This document shows positions 10,309 to 21,399 of a stretch of 64,000 nt of DNA, in pieces. The stretch's first letter is position 1. Each line of letters begins with the position of its first letter. The stretch spans positions 14,118,727 through 14,182,726 of the forward strand of contig CM073327.1 of NCBI GenBank assembly GCA_037043015.1, in the 5' to 3' direction. The position numbers were made by a program, and so were the translations under genes. This stretch comes from Bryum argenteum (Eukaryota > Streptophyta > Bryopsida > Bryales > Bryaceae). Below the pieces are notes generated by a model, which was given only the letters and a program-made list of their open reading frames with translations, made no database searches and was not told where the DNA came from.

Positions 10309-12201
10309 ATGACGCGTGTTATAGACCTCTGGGGGTTCCTAGACTCCCCAGATCCTCGGTTATCGTATTGCATACGTGACAAATCGAATGACATACGTGA
10401 ACAAGAACTTTTTATCCATTTAGAACTGCCACGTTTCAAAAAGGAGATGGAAATTTACGCTGCAATTGGCCACAAAAAGACCGACTTGAAGCTAATCATA
10501 CATAACATCCTAGAGTATAGCCCTACCTGGAAGACTAAAATCTTTCGCACGTCAATCGGCAGGAGTCGTCTAGAAGAATTCCATGCCAATATGCAAAGTG
10601 TCTTGAAGTGGATTCAGCGGCGCAGCAATCACCATCATGCTTCAAGTCTTCTAGACTATCTTCTCATGGCTTTGACATCGGATAGATTATTAGATAAATT
10701 CATGCTTTTGGGTTGGCGCTTCATACAGAGTTACAAGGATGAGATCTGGGGTGGTGAGCTACCTCCAGAACCTTCGCAGGAGGCCTTCACCGTTGCGGCT
10801 GCGGCAGTTCTCCACCTCCTGGCTTCTGTTTTCCAGTACATCGTAGGATGCATCGACAGAGACGGCTCCAAGACCTACTCCTCCAGTTGCTTAGACTTTC
10901 GAGACTCGTTTGTCAGCCTTCTGCTCTTCCATGGCGCTTACGTCTGGATCAAATTCAGACAGGCAGCCCGACCACCCACCGGCAAGCGCAAGGCTATCAA
11001 CACGCAACCTGAGCATCCAGGACGCAACTCACACGGCCGCAGCAGATTTTGTGCGAGACCCAGCAAGAATGGATCGGCCACCAAGTACGAAGCCAGATAC
11101 ACTATCCCCAAGGACAAGTTGGACGACGACCACCCGGTCAGATGCAATCGTCTTTCTCTAGGTTTATACGAATCGGTTGTGGAGGCGTCGTTTGTGTCTC
11201 ATGTAGCACAGACATACTATGAAGTCGACCATGGTGAAGCTTGTTGTGTGGAGCTTGAGGGTGTTAAACACAACTTTTGTGTTCCTCGGATGAGTGAGCA
11301 AGAGCTCGTGGGCGAGGACAAGAGGCAGTTGGTCATATCCAAATCGAAGGAAGTGGGGCAGCAGAAGTATGCAGAGTTCCGGAAGGAGCAATCGGACATG
11401 GATACCGATACAAGGTCAAGTGATCCTTCTCCTTCTCGTGAGACACGTCAGCCTTCTATGATGCGTGCCCACACTGGAGATGAGCCTCTGAAAGCGTTGG
11501 ACGCTCCATCTCGGCCGGGTCCGATTCGGTACGGTCCATGTGAGGAGACTGTCGGTGCGAAGCTCACCCTTGAGGATCCTGTAGTTGCGGAAGGAGTTGA
11601 ACCAGAATGGTTGGGGGAGTCGCAGTCAGTCGATGGCATACTGTTGGATATCACTGCTGGGTTAACTGATGAGGATATTGAGACCATGTGTAGGGGACTT
11701 GGCTTTCACTCTGCACCTCAGCAGGAAAGTACACCCGACATAACCAGGCCTTGCTCAGATTCTAGTCATTTTGGGAGTTGGTCTTTCCAGAATTTTCAGC
11801 ATTTAGAGGACGCTGGTGATGCAGTTGATCAGTTTTCCGACAGAACTGGATCTGCCCCTGCCGCTGTGGAACAAAGTGAGTTGGTTCTCTATGGGCAGCA
11901 ACCGCAAGGCTTTTTCTTACAATCGTGGGCGACGGGACATCCACAATCATCTGAGATACAGATTCTGGAGGATTCACAGCAGATCTCGGATCGTTGGGAG
12001 GAGAAGGAGCCTTCTGACTCCATCAGTCAGCTATACGAGCGTTTGCTCAAGGAGAACACGTGCTTACGTGAGGAGAATAAGGGCTTTCGTGAGGAGATCG
12101 AGCGCTTGGAGAAGGAGAAGGAGCGTTCCGATCAGGAGAAGGAGCGTTCCGATCAGGAGAAGGAACGTCTGAAAAGCATAATTAAACAGTTGTTACTCTA
12201 G
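10309..12201 (+). CDS. Unknown coiled-coil protein, copy B (intact, 630 aa)
   Basis: I do not recognise the family. The open frame starts at the ATG in GAAGCGAAATG, a context shared with copy C, and runs intronless to TAG at 12199-12201. Visible parts: residues 1-55, not alignable with copy C; ~55-185, a helix-rich region containing TDLKLIIHNI, RRSNHH and SYKDEIW; ~222-236, a basic cluster (GKRKA) that could be a nuclear signal; ~255-350, a very conserved block (KYEARYTIPKDKLDDDHP, YYEVDHGEACCVELEG); ~350-565, Ser/Pro/Gly-rich with an acidic motif LTDEDIETMCRGLGF near 453; ~574-630, a coiled coil of Leu/Glu/Lys heptads ending IIKQLLL. A nuclear or oligomeric regulatory protein would fit, but this is inference. 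It is the only undamaged member here. It sits alone, with MITEs upstream. Confidence 0.65.
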   Translation: MTRVIDLWGFLDSPDPRLSYCIRDKSNDIREQELFIHLELPRFKKEMEIYAAIGHKKTDLKLIIHNILEYSPTWKTKIFRTSIGRSRLEEFHANMQSVLKWIQRRSNHHHASSLLDYLLMALTSDRLLDKFMLLGWRFIQSYKDEIWGGELPPEPSQEAFTVAAAAVLHLLASVFQYIVGCIDRDGSKTYSSSCLDFRDSFVSLLLFHGAYVWIKFRQAARPPTGKRKAINTQPEHPGRNSHGRSRFCARPSKNGSATKYEARYTIPKDKLDDDHPVRCNRLSLGLYESVVEASFVSHVAQTYYEVDHGEACCVELEGVKHNFCVPRMSEQELVGEDKRQLVISKSKEVGQQKYAEFRKEQSDMDTDTRSSDPSPSRETRQPSMMRAHTGDEPLKALDAPSRPGPIRYGPCEETVGAKLTLEDPVVAEGVEPEWLGESQSVDGILLDITAGLTDEDIETMCRGLGFHSAPQQESTPDITRPCSDSSHFGSWSFQNFQHLEDAGDAVDQFSDRTGSAPAAVEQSELVLYGQQPQGFFLQSWATGHPQSSEIQILEDSQQISDRWEEKEPSDSISQLYERLLKENTCLREENKGFREEIERLEKEKERSDQEKERSDQEKERLKSIIKQLLL

Positions 12202-12805
12202 TTGCCGACAAAAGTGAGTGAACGCACGCAGGCCAAGCTGCGATCAAGGCATGTGGAAGCTCGTTATGTCTTGGTTGGTTGGAGGTTCACAATCACTGAA
12301 GCAGCGAGTCATTTCCTCTTCGTTTGCAAGGACTAGAGATGAGATGCGTAGTCAGTTCTAGATGGTGATGCCCATTAGTCATCGTGGCTAAGTTTGATGA
12401 TCATGTGCATCGACCATCAGGATATTGCAATATTTGCACGCTTTGTACATATTGCAAGAATATTCTCCACTTTTTTTGCAGTTCATGGTCTCTATGATTT
12501 GTAGGCAGTTGTTGATGTTAGTCGCTACTCTCTAATGACTGTACATTGATTTGAGAATTATGGAATCTGAAGAGCACATTACTCACTTGGTTTCTGAGAC
12601 TCACTTGGTTTACAGTAGATTCTGTTGCTTTATAAAACTGATGTCAAAGTGATTGATGTTTGTAGTTAATTTATACTATGAATTGGCAATACATGAAAAT
12701 GATTTAACATGCTAGAATGCTTGAGCGGTTGATTGAGGAGACATGGACAGATGTGTGCAACTAAGGATCATAAACACAATCGTGATGGTCATTGCAATTT
12801 TGTAA

Positions 12806-12900
12806 ATAGTGATTGTGCTTAGAATCAGTTGAACATTGAAACCAATGTGCTATGACAAATGGGCAAAAATCTTGCATAAAAAGTAAGTCATGTTGACGAT
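12806..12900. other. Unit of a 22-bp tandem repeat split by a transposon
   Basis: The 22-bp unit GTAAGTCATGTTGACGATTT plus AA occurs just left of the element at 12905 and twice to its right (13846-13889). The transposon therefore landed in the TTAA at the end of one unit of a small tandem array. Confidence 0.6.
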
Positions 12901-12904
12901 TTAA

Positions 12905-13841
12905 TCCCTAAACGTCCTTGGGGTATTTTTAGCCAAAAACTCGTTTTCAAAAAAAGTGATATAGATAAAAATAAAGATAAGCTATTCAGATCTCAACCAT
13001 ACAAACTTGTAATAGACTTGTAGTAGATCATGTGGACCAAAACTTGACTCATGGGACCTTATAGATTGCAAGATCATAACATATTAGTGCGCAAAAAGGG
13101 CTACAAAATACCATCATTTCCACTTTGAAGTGAAAATACTACCAACATGAAATTTGCAATCAAAAATCAGCAACTAGAAAGTTGTTCATCTACATCTCAA
13201 AGACACTCTTGGCTCAAATAGTAGCCTTGTAGTTGTGAAAACTGCCAAAAATTTTACAAAGGAAAAATAGTCCAAAACTAGACCCCTCGCACTCAAATCC
13301 ATGCCTATCCTTTGACATATCCTCGATTGGGTCAAGGTTTCTACCACTAAAAATAGACTATAATTGGAATTCGTCCCAAAAAATAAAGTCAAAATCTAAT
13401 ATTGGATGAAGGAGATCTAGCTCATCAAAAATCATCCATTTTTTCACTTTTTTCATTGTAAAAACATCATTGCAAAGCCAATACCAAAGTTATCTAGATC
13501 AAAAAACTTCCAACTACAAAGTTGTTGGGATGCATCTAAATATCAAACCTATGAAAAAAAATTCATGAAACTATTTTAGATTTCACATAATTGGCTTGCA
13601 ATGGTAAAACATGCCAAAAATTTGAAAACCCAAAAACAAAAGCTACCTTCACTAAAATCCATGTCATTTATTCATAATTTATTTTGTGAGTCTGCAATTT
13701 TTACCACAAAAACTAGACTTGATTTGTGACCTACCGAAGTGATTTCGTCAAAAACATAGTTTGGATGAAGAAGTTATGGCTCTTCAAAGTTTCTGCCCTT
13801 CATTCAAAATGTCGTTTTTCGACACTAGGGACGTTTAGGGG
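12905..13841 (-). mobile_element. TTAA-flanked piggyBac-like element, group 2 (937 bp)
   Basis: The ends are TCCCTAAACGTCCTTG (first base diverged) and, on the minus strand, CCCCTAAACGTCCCTAG. TTAA lies on both sides (12901-12904, 13842-13845). It is the same family as 14725-15696, in opposite orientation: the sequence after its left end matches the reverse complement of that element's right end. No long ORF. Confidence 0.75.
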
Positions 13842-14184
13842 TTAAGTAAGTCATGTTGACGATTTAAGTAAGTCATATTGACGATTTAAGTCAGTTGCTA
13901 GTAAGGTTATGGAGGATTGGAGGTCACAATAGAGAATGTAAAAAGGATAAAGGGCATAGACAATTTGCATATATGGATCATTAGCAAGGCATTGACAACA
14001 TGCAAAAGAAGTTGCCTGAAAGCTAAAAAGATAACAAACACAAGATTACAAACACAAGAATGTCACTTGCAAGGATGTGAAAGCAAAATCAGGCAAAACT
14101 TGCAAAAGAATTTTTCTTGCACAAGTGAGGATGTACACAAATGACCAATTTGCAAATTAATGAAAGATTGTAACGGGAAAAGGG

Positions 14185-14550
14185 GGATTTACAATAGAAG
14201 TGCGAGACGAGCAGTAAGAGTATAAAATGAATAGTAGAAGCACGAAACGAAGAGTAGAGGTGAGAGACAAGTAGCAAAGATGGAAAACGTGCGTTAAAGT
14301 ATAGGTGGAAGACGAGGAGTAGAGGTGTGAGACGAGTAGTAGAACTGCCAAACGAGCAATAGAGATGAGCAATAGAGGTGGGAGACTAGCAATAGAGGTG
14401 TGAGGTGTGAGACGAGCAGTAGAGGTGCAAGATTGAACACTAGAGTTCCGAGAGGAGCACTAGAGGTGCAAGACTAAGAGTAGAGGTGCGAGACGAGTAG
14501 CAGAGGTGGGAGACGGACAATAGAGTAGTAAGAGGTGCAAGACAAGTTAC
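14185..14550. repeat. Degenerate ~21-bp purine-rich minisatellite
   Basis: A unit close to AGTAGAGGTGCGAGACGAGTA is repeated about 17 times with many substitutions. It lies between two inverted copies of the group 2 TTAA element. Because the period is a multiple of three, open frames run through it by chance (for example 14157-14372 on the minus strand). I do not call these genes. Confidence 0.7.
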
Positions 14551-14724
14551 TAGGTAACCTAACACCCTATGCGTAGACTATGGTTCTTTTCTAACATCTT
14601 ATAATCCGGACATCTTGCCCCTTTCTACATTACACTTGTAGAAATTTGAGCAAGAGCAAGCATTTTATGATTAATTTTCACATTATTAGACGTATAACTT
14701 GAATGGACATTCTTTTGTCATTAA

Positions 14725-15696
14725 CCCCTAAACGTCCCCAATGTCGTTTTTCTACATTTTGGATGGAGGGCAGAAACTTTGAAGAGCCATAACGCCTTCA
14801 TCCAAACTCCGTTTTGGATGAAATCACTTGGGTTGAGTCCCAAATCAAGTCTAGTGTGTATGGTAGAATTTTCAAAGCCTTACAATCAACTATGAATTAA
14901 TGCCATGCATTTTAGTGAAGGCAGCTTTCGGTTTTGGGTTTTCAGATATTAGGCATGTTTTATCATCACAAGCCTATTATGTGAAAAGAAGAATAGTTTT
15001 TGATAAATTTGTTTTACATGAACATGGTCTTTAGATGAAATCTAACAATTTTCTACTTGGAAGATTTTTGATCCAAATACTTTTGGTATTACATTTTCAA
15101 TGATGTTTACACAATGAAAAAAGTGAAAAAATGGATGATTTTTGAACAACTATATCTTTTCATTCACCGTTAGATTTCAACTTTATTTTTTTGGATGGAT
15201 TCTAATTAGAGTCTACTCTGAGTATTACAAATCTTGACCAAATCGAAGATGTTTCGTAGATAAGGCGTAGATTTGAGTGCATAGGGACTAATTTTGGACT
15301 ATTTTCCCTTTGTAAAATTTTGGGTAGTTTTCACCATTGCAAGGGTATTTTTTGAGCCAAGTAATTATTTTGATGATTTTTTTTTACAAAGGGGTACTAT
15401 TGAGATGAAGATGAACAACTTTCTAGTTGGAGATTTTTTCATTGGAGTAGCTTTGTTGGTAGATTTTCCACTCTAAAGTGAAAGTGATGAAATTTCGTAG
15501 CTTGTTTTGCGCACTAATATGTTATGGTTTTGCAATCTATAAGGCCTCATGACTCAAATTTTGGTCCACATGACCTACAACAAGTCTATTACAAGTTTGT
15601 ACGATTGAGATCTAAATAGCTTATATTCATTTTCATATATGACACTTTTTTTGAGAATGTGATTTTTGGCTAAAAATAGGCTGGGACTTTTACGGA
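14725..15696 (+). mobile_element. TTAA-flanked piggyBac-like element, group 2 (972 bp)
   Basis: The left end is CCCCTAAACGTCCCCAA after TTAA (14721-14724). The right end is degenerate (ACGGA) followed by TTAA (15697-15700). It is the inverted partner of 12905-13841. No transposase frame is present; the 60-codon ORF at 15294-15476 has no recognisable domain. Confidence 0.7.
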
Positions 15697-15700
15697 TTAA

Positions 15701-17380
15701 GACATTTCATTTTCGACAAAATTTTAAAAACATTTAAATCACAAATGCACCTTCTAAACAAATGAAATGTCACATTCTGGTCTTGTCTTACACGTGTAAA
15801 ATATAGCAAAAAGAAAGTATCATTGCAAACCACATCATGAGATTTTTTAAAAATAAGTTCAATTTTTTAAATTTATTTTTTAATTTTATAAGATCTACTT
15901 TAAAAAATAAAAGTCCTTATATATTATTTACATCTTAAACATATGCTAAACATCTTAAACATTTGTTCCTTCTTATTTTGCACCATGTTCAACTTCCTGT
16001 AAGAAAAGAGATTCCACCAGTTATAGATCCACCAACATTTATTTAGCTCTATTTCCCGTTCGTGTCTTCATGAGTGGATAAGATTTTTGGGTTATATTTT
16101 CCACTTATCACGTTGAGATGCTTCAAATTTTGATGTTCAAGTAGTCCATATCGCCGAACAATCTCATATGGTAATTCAATAATAATAAAACTCACTATCC
16201 TACCAATCTGGTTGATAACCATCATCATCCTTTGTAAATTTGAAGGATATCGTCTCATTCTCCTCTCGTTTGTTAAAAAATGTAAATTCCAAATTAAAGA
16301 AATCTCTCCAACCCTAATCTCCATTGTAGCAACACAACTTTCATATTTCTCCACTGCTTAAGGTTTGGAACGTGCAGTTTGAAAGTTGCTCATAAGGAAG
16401 TGCAATTTCCTCAAATGTAGCCTCACAAAGCGGCCATTGCCTCAAACACCCGCAAATAGAAAATCTTGACTAGCCTTTGCAAGCGGCCCATTGCCTCAAA
16501 TACACCTAGTAGAATAATTCGACTAGTCTTTGTAAATAACCCTTGTCTTAAACACATCTTAGCAACGCTGCCCTTGCCTTCAACAAAATATAGCCAACCG
16601 ATCGTAGACTCAAATGCAACGTATCAAAGAGACCCTTGCTTCAATGCAACCTCAAAAAGTGTCTTTTGCTTGAGCAAGATGTAAATAATGCTCAAATCAC
16701 AATCATTTGGAAATAGTATAAACAGGTCTCGGGTGTAGTTTTTTCAATCATTAAAAGTTACATGCACAAAAATTAAGAATACAAATTGTATATACTTCCT
16801 TCATTTAATATTGTTAAGCTTTTTGATGACATTACATTGAAATCTTTAGCACTTAGTTGATATCCATTGGCATTATATTCATTATTCCGACAACGATTCA
16901 AAAATTATACCAAAGCGGAACCATGATTTACACGGAAAGTTTAAAATCCTATGTTTAAACCAAACTTAAATTAACTAAATCGATAGAAACCAAATAAGTA
17001 AATATTGAATCGCCTAAAATAGTAAAAGCAATGTTGGGAGTTACTACAAGAAATTGATTGATTGTTTGTAATAGATTTTGTACTGATCAATTCTTTCCCT
17101 CCAAGTCGAGGCTTTCCATAAATAGCACCAACCATGAGATTGATATCATCTTCTACCACCGAGTTTTGTTTGAGAAAGTTTGTGTAATTGTTGTTTTGTC
17201 TTTTTACCTTGTCTTTTAAATAAATTGTAGTTATCATAATATCACAATAAGAGCTTATCAATCAAGGTTTCAATATTTGAATTGATAAAAAGTTAATATT
17301 GAAATTTATAAAATGTATAAAAAATCCAGACCTAGGTATTAAAAAAATACGAAGTTGGAGGTTTTTGGTGATGTTGAAAT
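15701..17380. other. AT-rich DNA, no recognised gene
   Basis: The minus-strand open frames at 16049-16354 and 16971-17261 show no motif I know. Around 16420-16680 there are loose repeats of a TTGCCTCAAAC motif at variable spacing. I see no transposon ends. Confidence 0.3.
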
Positions 17381-17399
17381 TATGAATTGTGCAATCAAT

Positions 17400-17740
17400 A
17401 GGCAAGTTCCGTGCTTCTCACTTCTCCATGTTGTTTAAGAAATTCATAGCATGTCCTATGTTCCCAACTTTTTGGTTCCATGTATTTTTTAAGATTTGTA
17501 GCATGTTTTATGTTCCCTTGTTCCATTGTTCCCAGTTCCTCGTCCTCTATTATGGTTTCCCATTTTCCATTTCTATCTTACTGGTTCTCTACCTCCAAAC
17601 TCTTGTTCATGGTTCTCATTTTCTGTTCCCAGTTCCCCATCCCCGAACTTCCCTTATTGGTTTCCATCATTTGTTCCTGGTTCCCATCCTCCATTTTTAG
17701 TTCCTAGTCTTTGTTCCCGTTCCTAGATCCCCTCCAATGC
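17400..17740. repeat. Pyrimidine-rich GTTCCC simple-sequence tract
   Basis: A low-complexity stretch dominated by irregular repeats of TTCCC, GTTCCC and TTCTC on the plus strand. Three overlapping open frames here are by-products of the composition. Confidence 0.6.
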
Positions 17741-17945
17741 TCCCTTCATCCCTACATGCCTTCGACCCTACATGCATTTCTTCTCTCCTTGCAGAGATTG
17801 CGTTAGTTTTCTATGCCAAGAAAACTATCTAAACCCCCTACAGCAAACCTGATTGCTAACAGATCCATAAGGTCTGGCATTTTATACCCCCACCCCAGTT
17901 TAAAGATTCAGAATGTTCTCATACTTCAGTGCCATGCTATATGGT

Positions 17946-18122
17946 ACCTGGTGACACTAATTAGGATTTAAACCATAGGTCCAGATACCCGGTCTATACC
18001 CGGAGACGCTAAGGAATTAAGTTGGGGTCTGGAAACCCAGACTTTACCTGGAGACACTAGTTAGGATTGAGGCCAGGGTGCAGATACCCGGTCTGTGCCC
18101 GGCGACACAAATTAGGGTTTAG
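17946..18122 (+). promoter_or_regulatory. 50-bp tandem repeat array with telo box upstream of RPL30
   Basis: A ~50-bp unit with the core GGAGACRCTAATTAGG is repeated about 3.5 times, with cores near 17951, 18003, 18051 and 18102. In the last unit the core reads ATTAGGGTTTAGGGTT (18111-18126), which contains the plant telo box (AAACCCTA on the other strand). Telo boxes are known promoter elements of plant ribosomal protein genes. The array ends ~110 bp before the eL30 start codon, so a promoter role is likely. Confidence 0.6.
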
Positions 18123-18233
18123 GGTTCACCCCCAAAGCCAGACGAGGGTCCTCTTCGAAGCTCTTTTCCACCCGCAGCAACTCATCTTCGCTTGCAAGTC
18201 GCAGGCCCCGGTCGGTGAGGCAAGGCAGGCACG

Positions 18234-18569
18234 ATGGTGGCCGCAAAGAAGACGAAGAAGGCGCAGGAGTCGATCAACAACAGGCTGGCCCTGGTGATGA
18301 AGTCCGGCAAGTACACGCTGGGCTACACCACCACGCTCAAGTCGCTTCGTGGCGGCAAGGGCAAGCTCGTCATCATCGCCAACAACTGCCCGCCGCTCCG
18401 CAAGTCCGAGATCGAGTACTACGCCATGCTGTCCAAGACCGGCGTGCACCACTACACCGGCAACAATGTGGACCTCGGAACTGCCTGCGGCAAGTACTTC
18501 CGCGTTTGTACGTTGAGTATCACTGACCCCGGTGACTCCGATATCATCCGCACTATGCCCCAAGAGTAG
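18234..18569 (+). CDS. RPL30: 60S ribosomal protein L30 (eL30)
   Basis: A 111-residue protein starting [19 protein letters not shown], full length for plant cytosolic eL30. Conserved blocks include [45 protein letters not shown] and the C-terminal [11 protein letters not shown]. eL30 is a component of the large cytosolic ribosomal subunit, with a fold related to L7Ae/S12-type RNA-binding proteins. The coding region is uninterrupted, whereas many plant eL30 genes have introns, so a retrocopy origin is possible. However, the telo-box promoter and the fully kept frame argue for a working gene. No functional partner lies next to it. The coding part is GC-rich and abruptly different from its AT-rich surroundings. 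Confidence 0.96.
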   Translation: MVAAKKTKKAQESINNRLALVMKSGKYTLGYTTTLKSLRGGKGKLVIIANNCPPLRKSEIEYYAMLSKTGVHHYTGNNVDLGTACGKYFRVCTLSITDPGDSDIIRTMPQE

Positions 18570-19440
18570 ACTACTTGCCCTGTATTGTAACCCTACCCTA
18601 ATGCAAAGTGAGGACGACCTCTGCAAGTTTTTGTTACCTCTATTTCTTGAATTGTATTCTCTTTTCGATTCTTCATTGAATCTTCCGTGGGAATGGAATG
18701 CTCAACAACGCAATTTTAGGGTTTAGTGTTTCTTGAACATTAATTGTGCAGATTGTCGTTGTCTTGTTTTTTCTGCGATGAGCATCCATGGTATCTGATT
18801 GTGCAGTTTGTGTTTATTAGGTTACTGCATGAAACTTACCGATACCTGCTAACCTATCGAAGGTTTAGGGTTTTTCATGTGCAAATTACTGTTTGTGAAA
18901 ATTAGGTCATCTCATCGATATCTGCTAACGGTACAAAGATTACGGTGTTTCCTGTGGGGCTTTTGTGCATCTGTTTAGCTCTTTGGGTTCTTAATCGTTT
19001 TTTAAGAGGCAACCAGATTGGAATCCTGAAGCGTCTATTGGTAGTGTTTATTAGGTGGTAACATGAGATCGTCTATATGTAGTTGTATGCAATTCTTAAT
19101 AAACCGTGCAGATTATCGTCGTCTTGTTGTTATTGCGAAGAGAATTCGTAGTATCACTTTTAACAACAGGTTGTGCATATAGTAGTTCACTTCATGAAAC
19201 CTATCGATACAGGCTGAGGTTTTTGGATTTTTCATGAGGGAATTACTGCCTGTTGATCAATTTTTAAGCAGCAAGCAGATTGGAATTCTGAAGTGTGTGC
19301 ATTGATAATGTTCATCAAGTGGTAAAGAGAAGATTGTATGCATGTAATTGAGATGTTTAAATGTGTACGAAGGCAGCGGAGTGTTGAGGAAGTTACTTAC
19401 TGGTGGGCAATTTGTGATTGTAGTAGCGAAGTTTGCATTC
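18570..19440. repeat. RPL30 3' region with a diverged ~360-bp tandem duplication
   Basis: After the stop codon comes a T-rich 3' flank. Two diverged copies of a ~360-bp segment follow: 18735-19090 and 19100-19350. They share motifs such as GTGCAGATTRTCGT, CATGAAACYTA, CGATAC and AGATTGGAAT. No coding content. Confidence 0.5.
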
Positions 19441-21399
19441 TTTTTCCGTCTCGTGCTGACGGACCTTTTAATGTTATGATCGCTTAATAAGGTTGGGCCA
19501 ATTCCCCTAAAAACTAATAGCTACAAAAGGAAAAACAACCGTGAACGCTCGTGTAAAGCGACCTTAAGGGCTGTATGGAGGGATGGTCCACTTGTTCTGC
19601 CTGTATGATTTTGAGCTACATAGATGTAGTATTTTCTTTCATGCCGACAGTCAAATAATGAATGAACAAATGATATGTTACTTTATGGTACTTACATAGT
19701 AAGTCATATTTCACATTTTGTATGACAAGACATAACTTTGAGAAGCCAAAATACCTCAAACCAAAGTCCTCCAAAGTCTCAAACCTTAGTTAAAGCTTTG
19801 CATGATTAATGGATCGGACGGCTAACGAGAGATTTTGGTCACCTAGGTACCCAGGGGGCATGAGAGCATTGTTGAAATTCTTACGTACTGAAACGGACTC
19901 AATTTTGAGCTTGATTATTTTTGAAGGTACTAATATCCATAGTAGGAAAAATTTATTGAAATAATCACAAGCTTGAATACAGTGGAGATGAAATTTTGAG
20001 TAGATACTTACATCTCCTCATTGCGCAATGGGTTAAATCAAGCATGAAAAAAGCCCCTTTGTATGCAATGCTAACGGTCATCTTTGAGCACCACCTTTTT
20101 CTTTGTGAAGAAGTTATCGAGACCTCGATGAGAAGATAGCAACTCACGCACTTCTCAGAAATTTTTGAAATGAGTAAAAATTTTGAAATGAGTAAAAATT
20201 GCGCACAGTATAACTGTGCTGGTTAAAGATACAACTCCTGAGCGTGATTAGAGATGTTCTTGGAGCAACACATTTAGTTTCTACACCTGGAAAATTGTTA
20301 ATCACGATCAAGTCTTATCCTGCTGATTACCACTACCGTATTGAGTGGTACTCCAACACGTTTGCGTTGTCTTCTTCGACAACTTGACAAAGGGCCTTTT
20401 CCTACCTCTGGTCGCCCCACATGCTTGGTCAAGTGTGTAGGGTGATCAAGGATCAAGCAAAGTGCAACCACCAGTAACCCTTTGTCGAGTTGTCGAAAAA
20501 AACAACTTTGCAATGCATTAGAAGTTGTGAAAAGTGCGTCAGTTAGAGGCTTTGACTAGGTATCCCCATTTTACTACACCAAATAAATAGATTAGTGTTA
20601 GATTATGATAAGATTTGAAAATGCTATAAGTTTGTACTTATGACAAATAAAAATTACCAAGAGTATTGATTCCAATACTATGTTAGGATCTCCATCTTTA
20701 CCACTGTAGCCGGTAAAAATATTGATCAACTGTAAAACTCATAACATGCGTATAAAATTAGTGTATCTAACATTAATCTACTCTTACAGTGTACCATGGC
20801 ATGCATGTGAGAATAGAGGAGTGGTGAGAGAAAAAGGGAGGTCGGAGACCCCAAATAGTGGAAAGTGCGCGGAGCTTCAAACTCTCGTTGCAGACAAACA
20901 TGTCACTCGGTTGCACCGCGACTGGAGACTTCAACCTCTCGGCAAGCTCTGCTGATTTAAATCGTAGAGCAAAACTTCTGCCTTAGATGCTGGAGTCTAA
21001 TATCACTTAAAGGTAGAGTCCCTTTCGCCATCGCTGGCGCTCGTCGATTCTCTCCTCGATTGCTGGGTGAGATTCCACCTGCTTGCTGGGATTTGGTTAC
21101 ATTTCCAGCTTCGCTCCGGCACACTTCCGGCTTTATCTGCTTGTGATGGTTTCTTTTTCGATCACTATTCCACTGTGATCAGCATTCGATAGCCAAAATA
21201 TGGCCACGGCTAACAAACTCCCGCTGCACACTTTGATGCCCACGTTCGTGATTTACGTAACTGATGAGATTTCGAAGCATGGAGCCCCACATTCTTTTGA
21301 TGGGGGGGGAGCCCGAACACAACAATCGTTTACCTACCAAATGGACAAGAAAGCCCCCGGGGGAAAAAACCGAGCGAGTAACCAGAATTGCAGTGCACG
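19441..21399. other. Intergenic DNA between RPL30 and the vWA duplication
   Basis: No recognised gene. Segments at ~20355-20475 and ~21015-21100 resemble 25137-25330, just beyond the right edge of vWA segment 1. This suggests a further fragmentary copy of the duplicated locus. The 77-codon ORF at 20722-20955 has no known motif. Confidence 0.35.

Larger units (their letters stand above)
6220..12805 (+). repeat. Duplicon B
   Basis: Second segment with the unknown gene family. It aligns with duplicon C from about 6220/46990 (AGGCTTTGTGATTGGGAG motif) through the leader, gene and 3' flank to about 12805. Relative to C it carries three extra transposons (6385-6967, 7276-8024, 8304-8730), each with a matching empty site in C. 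Confidence 0.8.

Noticed and set aside
10309-12201. Copy B as a transposase of the duplicon
   Set aside because: I see no DDE/DDD, RT or zinc-binding signature, and the duplicons lack shared terminal repeats. It is kept as an unknown host-like family.
14157-14372. Heptad-like frame in the 21-bp minisatellite
   Set aside because: The frame is open only because the period is a multiple of three. There is no start context or conservation to support a protein.
17389-17726. Three overlapping frames in the GTTCCC tract
   Set aside because: Low-complexity pyrimidine DNA gives Phe/Ser/Pro-rich false frames in every phase.
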